From NCBI GenBank assembly GCA_019454045.1, contig SKCR01010150.1:867683-931682 (forward strand): DNA of 64,000 bases, read 5' to 3'. The translations under genes and the position numbers were made by a program. The stretch is from Zanthoxylum bungeanum (lineage: Eukaryota > Streptophyta > Magnoliopsida > Sapindales > Rutaceae). Under the pieces are notes generated by a model. That model ran no database searches, had not been told where the DNA came from, and saw only the letters and a list, made by a program, of their open reading frames with translations. This document shows positions 55,300 to 64,000 of the stretch, piece by piece. Each line of letters starts with the position of its first letter. Position 1 is the first letter of the stretch.

Positions 55300-58200
55300 A
55301 TGAATGAAGATATGGACACGGAGCCAATGGTATCAAGAGTTTTGTTTGGTCCGTCTAGTAATTACGTGGGAAGCAGTAACCAGCAGAGGCGCCGGAGACC
55401 GGCTGGAAAGCCGGAAAAGCCACGACGGCAGCAGTCCATCAGCAGGGAAATTGGGCTCGCTGCCGCTGAGACTTATCTTATCACCCGGCTAACCTTCACT
55501 CTCCTTCGATATCTCGGGTACTATTTGAATAATTTTTTTCTGTTTTATGACGACGTATGAATGCATATTTATCTGGGTATTTGTTTATATGTGAATTTTT
55601 TACAGTTTTATTTGGTTTAAGTTTGCTGTTGTGAGTTAGTTATGCTTTGGCTTTGTTTGTTTGCTGAGAAAATTTGAGGGACAGAGAAAATGAAAGTTTA
55701 ACCTTTTCAATTTTAATTGTTTGGTATAGCAAAATGTGAAATTTTAATGGAATGGATAATCAAGTTAGTTGACTTGCATGTGATACAAAACTTATTATAG
55801 CCTAATGGTTTGTAATGGGTTCTTATAAAAGTTGTGTTTTAAAGTTGAAACATGTATATATTCTTTTAATCGCTTATTTTCCTTCAGGTTAGGCTACCGG
55901 TGGATCACAAGATTGGTTGCTCTCGGTTGTTATGCTATGTTACTTATGCCCGGTTTTCTTCAAGGTATGTGTTTTGTTTTTCTTGCATAAAGTTTGGTTT
56001 GTTACAAAGTTTTGATCGTGCTAGGTTATGGAGGAAATTAACAATTGGGGAAGTTGAAAAGATTTATGAGAGAATTAATGAGAAAAAACTCCTTTTGATA
56101 TTCTGCAGTTGCCTATTATTATTTTTTCTCGAGCCAAGTGAGGCGGAGTATTGTGTATGGAGATCAACCTAGGAACAGGTTGGCGAACGTGGTTAATCGT
56201 TAATATATTTTTCCCCTTTTATATGACCTTTTCAAGTCATGGATCACAAACTAATACTACTTCTACCATTCCATTACAGGTTGGACCTATATTTACCAAC
56301 AAACAATGATGGACCAAAGCCAGTTGTGGTGTTTGTAACCGGTGGAGCCTGGATTATTGGGCGAGTAATTTGGACTAGCTGCTTATTTATCTTGAAAAAT
56401 CTCCATAAATTTCATGTCTTTTCCACTGTTTTGTTGTGTTAATTTCATCGAGGAACCTATTCTAGGCACCAGTTGTAGGCAACAAATTCATTTATGTCTC
56501 TTTTCTGTTATATCCTAGTACTGGCTAATTGAGAAGAATTCATTAATAAAGTCCAAAAGTATGATGGCTCCATAGGGCTTTGATACTGATTTTGGAAGGC
56601 ACAATATGTTAGTCTTTGTATCGTAGTTGGCTTCGGAAGCCTGCTCCGGTTGAGTTAAGTACAACTTATTCACTCATTTTCTTTTCCCAAAGAAAAAAAA
56701 GAGCAAGTTGAAGCTTATATGCAGCAGCTAAGTGCTAAGAAGATATTGGCTATATGCTTAATGCTTGCAAGTCAGACTATGTTTTGGTTCACCGTCTAAT
56801 CATACGAAAACTAAGAGTTATGTCGTGACATTAAGAAGACATATGGAGAGCCCATGTGAATTTTTACAATCATTGGATAGAGAATAAGCTAGAATTAAGT
56901 TCAGACTATGATGTTGTATTCACTAGTGCATCCAGGACCCAGACATTGAAGAAATGCTAAGAGGTGTAATGCGGTCATTCCAACCTTTATTTTCAATATA
57001 ATTTGGCCAATTCCATGTCTTATCACCAATGCATCTCTGGTTGTATTTATGGTGACTATTTAAAAAGGCACGCCTGTTCAACTTTGTTGTTCCAACTGTT
57101 TCCAATCATATTACAAATGTCTTCCATCTCTAGCTGATTTCTAGTTTTTTTTAAGTGGTTGACTTGCTGTAGAAATCCTTTCATAATTATCAAATTATTT
57201 ATGTTTCCTTTGACATTAAATTTGTGTAGTTTCATGTTGGTTTAGGTACAAAGCATGGGGTTCTCTTCTAGGAAGGCAATTGGCAGAAAGAGACATCATA
57301 GTTGCATGTGTTGATTACAGGTAATTTGTTCAGTCCAAGCAAAACAATGTTGGAGTTGCATTTCACATTATTTAAATATGCTACCTTTTGAAAATAAGAA
57401 AAAGAAAAGGCATTACAACGGATTGATGGTGCTTTTATCCTGATACCTTTGGAACATCATGTCCACTCACATGATGGGCGATGCCAAGAGTGGGCTGCCC
57501 ATGCTCAAGCCCGCCTATAATTTCTCATATTTTCCTTCAAAAAAATAATAATAAAATATTTATCCCATTAATATTACATGAAAAAAATTAGCCACCCTTT
57601 AAATAAATTCTTGCCTCCGCCATAGTCACATCCCTTCCTGGAGGGGTGTGTCTCCGTTCTCTTTTCATGGGTAGTGGTGGACTAAAGATAGAATGAAGGT
57701 GAGAAATACTAGATGCAAAGCTATTTGTTTTTCAGTTATTCAGAACCATTAAGCAAGTCTGAAGAAAAACATGCTAATTTATCGGTTTAGCCATATAAAC
57801 TATCTCTCTACCTAGAGCATGCTCAAAATTTCTATGAAGTTCAACCGATAGAGCTTCTTGTATTGTCCATTCACAATAATTTACTTTAGACTATATGTGA
57901 ATGCAGAAATTTTCCGCAGGGAACTGTCAGTGACATGGTGAAAGATGTTTCTCAGGGCATCTCATTTGTCTTCAACAACATTGCTGATTATGGTGGTGAT
58001 CCTAACAGGTGACTGACTGGTTTTCCTGAATTCAAAGTCTGATCTTCAAATTGTACCATTGATGTTTGTTTTTGAGTAGGATTTATCTGATGGGCCAATC
58101 AGCTGGTGCACATATTTCTTCTTGTGCTCTCTTGGAGCAAGCAATCAAAGAATCAACAGGAGAGAGCATTTCATGGAGTGCTGCCCGTTTAAAATATTAT

Positions 58201-59783
58201 TTTGGTTTATCTGGAGGGTAACTTTTCTATCTATTGCTTAATTATGAATCCTGTTGGAGTTTACAGAATGTTAGGAAACATTTTTTTAACTTCTTCCAAT
58301 TCATAAATCTGTTGATAATGGAAAATAATTACCACAAATGCTAAATTTAATAACTGAAATACATAAAGTTATTGATAATGGATAATAATCACCATAAGTA
58401 TTACTTAATTTAGTAACTGAAAGTTGTCTATTGTTGTATGAAATATTAAAAATCAGAAACTTCTAGATTTGGTGTGTTGATGTGCTAGAAACTGAAAGCT
58501 GTAATATGCTTTGGTATATGTTGATTGATTCCTTCATTGATGATTCCACATAGTTCTGTTTTTTATAATTCCCTTTCCAACACTGATAACAGGTACAATT
58601 TACTTAATTTAGTTGATCATTTCCACAACCGTGGGCTGTACCGTTCCATTTTTTTAAGGTAATTTCCAGATGATACTTTTGTTGGTTCTGATCAAAACAT
58701 GCTCGTCCTTTTTTAGCTTATCATGTTCGTTCCTTATCTAAGTTTTGTTGTGATTTGCTGTTACAGCATCATGGAAGGAGAAGAATCCCTTCCACGATTT
58801 TCTCCTGAAGTAAGAATAAAGGATCCAAGCTTTAAAGATGCGAGTTCTCTCCTGCCTCCTATTATACTTTTTCATGGAACCTCAGATTACTCAATACCAT
58901 CAGATGCCAGGTTAGAATGTGCTTCCCTGGACTCGTATGGATGCTGTTACCTTTTTGTATGTAATATTATTATTGCAAAGGTTTATATTCTGGAACCACA
59001 AAAAGAAATGTAGCGAGTGTATACATGAAGTGCTTTAATGCATATCACGGTTTTCATTATATTAAATGCTGACGAAGTATTTTTAATATCATATTGTATA
59101 CCATGCATGTCAGTTATGAGATGTGTTACCTTCTTTTTCAAATTATTTTTATTCATTTATTTTATGAGATCATGGAGATGTTGGTGCTAAAGGTGCAGAA
59201 GATATGAATTGGTTTGCAAAAGAAAAGAAAAATGGAAACAAAAAACACACAGCATATCTTTCTAAAATTCTATGTATTTCTGTTATTCCTGACTTTTAAG
59301 TATTTGTCTGCAGCAAAGAATTTGCAGATGCTATTCAAAAAGTTGGAGCCAAAGCTGAGCTAGTTTTGTATACTGGGAAAACTCATACAGACTTATTTCT
59401 GCAAGTAAGTTGCGTTCGGATGTCTATTCTAGTAGTTTTCTTCTATTAATCTGTTACTGCAATCTTGTTTGCCAAATCCCACAATTGTTCCTAAACCCGG
59501 GTTAGTGAAACTGTGAAATGATGGTATTCATCACCTACAGTTAGATGCAAATTTCCAGGCAAATAAGTGGTTTGGCACATGATTTCCAACCTTACCCTAA
59601 ATTGTTGCACATGCAATGCAGGATCCTCTTAGAGGCGGTAAAGATGATCTATTTGACCATATTGTTGCCGTGATACATGCCGATGATAAGGAAGCTCGTG
59701 CCAAGGATTCTATGGCACCTCCAAGAAAACGTCTAGTTCCTGAACTTTTGTTAACGATGGCTCGACATATTAGTCCCTTCTAA
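55300..59783 (+). CDS. Isoprenylcysteine alpha-carbonyl methylesterase (ICME-like)
   Basis: Eleven coding exons: 55300-55517, 55888-55964, 56109-56178, 56280-56360, 57246-57320, 57907-58008, 58080-58217, 58593-58658, 58767-58910, 59314-59404, 59622-59783. The phases agree and give 407 aa (Arabidopsis ICME is about 427). The N-terminus is hydrophilic and basic. Hydrophobic stretches at about residues 75-115 ([28 protein letters not shown]) would anchor it in ER or Golgi membrane. The alpha/beta-hydrolase part has the oxyanion GGAW (143-146), Ser215 in GQSAGAH, Asp316 in GTSDYSIP, and His348 in KTHTD, a full triad. ICMEs remove the methyl ester from prenylated CaaX proteins and act as positive regulators of ABA signalling in Arabidopsis. 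Intron 4 appears to use a GC donor. Confidence 0.94.
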
Positions 59784-60593
59784 GCGTCCTAATTCGCTAG
59801 GTTGATCTTACCCGTATGGAACTTTCCCAGGCATGGTTGTACACGCTCTTCACGTATCTTTGTTAATCAGTGATCGAATTGCTGCCCTTCCTGGAAAAGC
59901 TCAACAGCATGCGCTACTTGGCTGATTCATTTTGCTCCCATTTGTTGTAATATCTGGAAGATAGATTTACAAAGTGTAGTAAAATCATGATGGTAAAGAT
60001 GATAAACGTGTTGTAATTTTATTCAAATTTATTTGTTCTATTGGTTAGGTTGGTTTCCTAATTGGGAAACTTTTACCCTTCTCATTCTTACAGATGAAAG
60101 ATTTCTCCATTTCTGGTTACAGGATCAGTTTCCAGGGATTACCTCTTGTAGCAAAAGAAGTGAAAAATAAACTAATTAATTTTTCTTTTTTCCTGAAAAA
60201 GTGTTGGAGAAAGAGCGTTCAATTAGATAATTTTTTCCTTGGAGAAAATCTATTAACATAAAATCTTTGTTGGGTGTTTCCAACATATTTTGTGGAATAA
60301 TTTTGTTTTTGTTGTTGTTGTGGATGTTTAATTTTTTTTAAAAAAAATTAAACATTATATTCGTCATGCGGTCCATCCTGGCAAGGCTCACTCCCATTTT
60401 TGATGGATTGATTGTGTTAAATGTATTTATGGATTGATTTTAATTCGATTCACAGTAATTTGATAGTGACACCAATCATTTCAATAATAGTTGTGTAACT
60501 TCAAATAGTGGAAATTTTTTTTTGCTAAAACATCCAGGTTCCCGCCAACCAGAGCAGTTATATTAGCGGTTATTCTTTCTTATCATGGAACTT
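59784..60593. other. Short intergenic region
   Basis: ICME-like 3'UTR and upstream sequence of the GEX3-like gene. A T-rich/A-rich stretch (TTTTTTTTAAAAAAAATTAAAC) at 60330-60350; no gene seen. Confidence 0.5.
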
Positions 60594-60627
60594 CAATCAG
60601 TCAACCACAAAGCCTTTTCAATTACTG

Positions 60628-63600
60628 ATGTTGGAAATTCAGTCCCTTCCAATCTCTACAATGCCAGGCACTCAATCCATTCTCTACTTGCTTCTGATTC
60701 TCACATTGCATTTCATGCTTTTTCAGCCCACAAAATCATGGAAGCACCCTAGTGAAAATTCATTTTCAGGTTTCTCCACTTTTTTTTTTTTTAATCCAAT
60801 GCAAGATTTTTGAATCTTTGTTAGATTTTCCTTTCATTCATAGTCATACTTCTTATATTTCCTCTTTCTGACTTCTGCCTTTTTGTGTATTTTTCTTTTG
60901 CTGAAGTACCTTATAGAAGAAGTGCTTTTAGGCTTTCAAAGCCATTAATTGGAGAAGATGGGAAGATTTATGCTTGTTCAGAGAAGACTTTATTTGCATT
61001 TGAAAATAATGGTACCATTTCTTGGTCTTTGGATTTAGATTTCACATGCAACATTGGTATGGCTCCGGTTCAGGGAGGAACAGGAAAGGTTAGTAAATTA
61101 ACTTTCTGATTATCTTCCCTGAAGTGCTTTTTAATTATGCCACATGTGTTCGTCCATTACTGCTCCATATTACTTGATTCTTATTAAAGAAACCTCCTAT
61201 GCAGATATATCTTGTTGCAGAAAATAGAGTGCTAAAAATTGATCTTCTGAAGATTGGAACTTCTGAATCTGCCACACAAGTTTTCTTCGGTTCAGGAGCT
61301 AGTAAAGAGGGAACAGGAGAAATTGCTGGGCTTGCAGTAAGCACATTGAGTTCATCTGTTTACATCATTGTTAAAAACCGTGCTCTCTTTGCATTCATGA
61401 CACGCGGGCAACTTCTGTGGAGTGCTGGACCTGTGCTAGATCAATTTGGCTTTCGTCAAGGTTGTACAAAAAGTGATGCGGATTGTTACTTCACTTCAAT
61501 CCCTGTGATTGATCAATGTGAGGCCAGTATATATGTAAGCACTTCCCAACCCAAATGTTCATCTCTGTATATAAATTCTTTTGCTTACGGAAAGTATAGA
61601 ATTTTTGCATTTGCAGATCTCAAACACTCAGGGTGAACTTTACTCTTTGTCAGTTCGTAGTCATTATTTTAATTGGATCCAGGATTTGAGTTCGTTTGAC
61701 AAAGTGTTTACTGTCACCCCGGGAAACAATGGTTACTTGTATGTTACGGTACCAGTTAGGGCTCTAGTGTTGGCCCTAGAAGCGTCTTCAGGAAATATTC
61801 TGTGGCAAAAAAGAATTGGTCCATTAAGTTCTGCAGAATATGCTCCAGTAGTTGACTCTAATGGTAAGTTGCTTTCATTGTCATTATAGCCCTTACTTTT
61901 CTTCAATTGTTTCTCACTTATCTGTTAACAGGTTGGATATCTGTTGGCTCATTAGATGGCTTCCTGTACTCATTTTCCCCAGCTGGAGTTTTTAATAAAT
62001 TCTCAAAATCAGATACTTCGGATTCAGTGATCCAAGTTAGTCCACTCCTTGATTGCTCTGGCTATGCAGTTTATGTATCTCAGACTGAGATGAACGAAAA
62101 GATTACTCGCAGTGGTGGTGAATATACTTCTGTCTCTACAATGAACCCCAAAAGTGTAGTCTTCTCCTTGTTGGTTCCAGCTACTAGGGCCATCTATTGG
62201 TCTGAAAGCTATCCTGGTAGTTTCAGTTTCTGATTTCTTCATCAAACTTCGGTTTTCGTTAATTAGATTTCAGTTGCCTTATCGCTTCATGTCTAATTGC
62301 TTTTGGTGTTTGATGGTTGTAGGCCAATTCTTGTCCTCGTTATCGAAGAGTGATCTGCAGCATTTTGTACTGGATGAAAGTCTTGTTCTTGCTTTTGTCG
62401 CTGCTTCAAGTAAGATTTTCTCAGCAGAGCATATGCAATATTCTGCAAAGTGTTGTAATGAATGAAAGTTAAACTTATTGAAAAGAACCATCATATGTTT
62501 GTAAAATTGTTGATTTTATGATGATGCAGAGACTGGCAACCCACTGCCTTGCCGTACTACACGTAAGAATTGATGCAACCACTCTTTTAAAGTTATTACA
62601 CTGTGTAATATGTATTGTATGTGATTCTTTATCCGTTACCAGATCAGAAACTTGCAGCTGGCTGCTCTCAAACAAGGCCTAAGCCACCTAGTATCTACAC
62701 GGGTATATTGGCAGTATTTATACACTGAATTCGAAATAAGAAAAGAGATCTTATGAAAAGATGTTGTTAATATTCTCTGCAGGTAACGAAAGGGCAATAA
62801 TGCTGTTCCTGTTTTTTGAGTCTGTAATCTTGCTAGTTTTAGCAGCACTAGTGAGATTCTGTTGCATATTTTGGAGAAAAAAGAAGCTTCAAGACCAACA
62901 TTTGGGAAATTTTCTGGAAAAGAGAGTAAGCCTTGAACTTAATACTTTGCAAACTACAAGGACTTTAATTTCCTGCTTTGTTCATTTAGCTAGAAGCTTA
63001 ATAAAATGTTGTAATTTGACTTTAACTAAGCCAAAAAGATTAGTTAATTCATACTTAAAAGCTTTGGCAATGTTTTTGGTTTTTCGCCTTTCAGCGATCA
63101 CTTCAACTCAAGAAGAAAGCATTTGATAGATCAATCACAGAACTTGAGAAAATGTCAGCTGAAGAAGCAGTAGCTAATGAAGTGATTGAAAACCTTAGCA
63201 GTTTGTTACAAGAAAGACAAGCCGTAGAGAGAAAGCTCTCAACAACATACAGTTTGGGCCGTGATGAAGCTGCAGCAGGCTCACGGTCAAAATCCCTCCT
63301 TCCAGTAAAAGATGCTAAAACCAGAAGCTATTCATTTCAAGGAGCAAAAAAAGAAAGTGTTACAATCTTTCACACATTGAGTGATACATCTTCTGTAGAA
63401 AGTAGCTTTGAAAAAGAAACCAGTTGGGATTCTGAACAAAATAAAGATCGGTCAGAAGCAATGACGAAGGCAAAAGCAAAGACACCAATTAAAGCAGAAA
63501 GATCAAGCGATGATGATGGGATAGTGGAAAAAGAATACAGAAGAAGCCCATTAGAGGCAGCTTCAAGCTCAAGGAGCTTCATTAATCCATTGCTTGTGGA

Positions 63601-63703
63601 GCAAGAAAAGTTGAAGGATAAAGTGGAGGTAGTGGAGTCAATGTCAAGTAGCATCAGAAGCATGCTATTGAAGAGGAGGAGGACATTGTCTTCAACTAAC
63701 TAG
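60628..63703 (+). CDS. GEX3: GAMETE EXPRESSED 3 (GEX3)-like protein
   Basis: Ten coding exons: 60628-60769, 60907-61088, 61205-61534, 61617-61863, 61932-62216, 62323-62409, 62530-62562, 62643-62702, 62783-62925, 63095-63703; all phases agree, giving 705 aa. A signal peptide (about residues 14-36, LYLLLILTLHFMLF) is followed by a PQQ-type beta-propeller ectodomain with repeats such as PLIGEDGKIYACSEKTLFAF, VYIIVKNRALFAF and GWISVGSLDGFLYSF, and conserved cysteines. A single membrane helix (AIMLFLFFESVILLVLAALVRF) lies at about residues 459-482, then a basic KKKLQ and a long charged, Ser-rich cytosolic tail. In Arabidopsis GEX3 is a plasma-membrane protein of gametes that matters for pollen-tube guidance and embryo development. 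No lesion is seen. Alternative start: the second Met at 60661 (MPGTQS). Confidence 0.9.
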
Positions 63704-64000
63704 AGGCTTCATGGTTACTAAATAATGTAATTAATGTCATTTCATTAATCATTAGTTATTTTTATTAAGGGATTAACATCTTTCTTCATCTCAACTTTTT
63801 TTCTTATCAAAATTTACGCTCATAATTAATAATTATTAAATAAGAATATAAAAAATAATACCAACATTAATTAATAGACAAATGTTCATGATAATTTAAT
63901 ACACATAAATGTGACTTTCCGGTTTCCACTCATTTTAAAATATAAATCTTGAAAATAAAAGAGTGTTAAAAACTTTCAAAAGTTAATCTAGAAATAGAAA
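63704..64000. other. GEX3-like 3' region, window end
   Basis: AT-rich; no gene or repeat recognised. Contains AATAATTATTAAATAAG-like sequence that may serve in 3'-end formation. Confidence 0.45.

Overview
The window is plant nuclear DNA, most likely from a eudicot. The genes have many short phase-preserving introns with AT-rich interiors, the protein families are plant-type (TBL wall acetyltransferases, a PERK receptor kinase, an ICME methylesterase, a GEX3-like gamete protein), and LTR retrotransposons, a Helitron, hAT-type elements and tRNA-derived SINEs are dense. The species cannot be named from the sequence alone.

Layout. 1-12.9 kb: mostly repeats (a decayed LTR, SINEs, a small Helitron, microsatellites, and a young non-autonomous LTR element at 6260-11190 with internal tandem arrays), with one small conserved-looking minus-strand gene at 3055-3249. 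13.0-18.1 kb: two tandem TRICHOME BIREFRINGENCE-LIKE genes. 18.2-23.6 kb: a Tnt1/Tork-type copia element inserted just past the second TBL stop codon. 24.0-29.3 kb: a decayed minus-strand gene for a coiled-coil, C-terminally anchored protein, whose first intron holds a rearranged Ty3/gypsy element and a solo LTR. 29.9-36.9 kb: a minus-strand non-coding LARD-like element with 69-bp and exact 100-bp tandem arrays.

37.6-39.8 kb: an intronless GH81 endo-1,3-beta-glucanase. 42.7-47.4 kb: a PERK receptor kinase in 8 coding exons. 48.8-53.5 kb: a TMEM33/Pom33-like membrane protein gene in 9 coding exons, with a GC-rich MITE in intron 3 and a hAT-type element in intron 8. 55.3-59.8 kb: an isoprenylcysteine methylesterase (ICME-like) in 11 exons, one intron appearing to be GC-AG. 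60.6-63.7 kb: a GAMETE EXPRESSED 3-like beta-propeller membrane protein in 10 exons.

Exon chains were assembled by hand from splice signals and checked for phase; every multi-exon model listed as CDS gives a total divisible by three. The genes are independent eukaryotic units, not an operon; the only functional grouping is the tandem TBL pair, with the GH81 enzyme and PERK also tied to wall biology. I saw no convincing new biological system. The most unusual items are the tandem arrays of hairpin-capable units inside two unrelated non-autonomous LTR elements, and the gypsy element whose 3' LTR is preceded by a copy of its own left flank.
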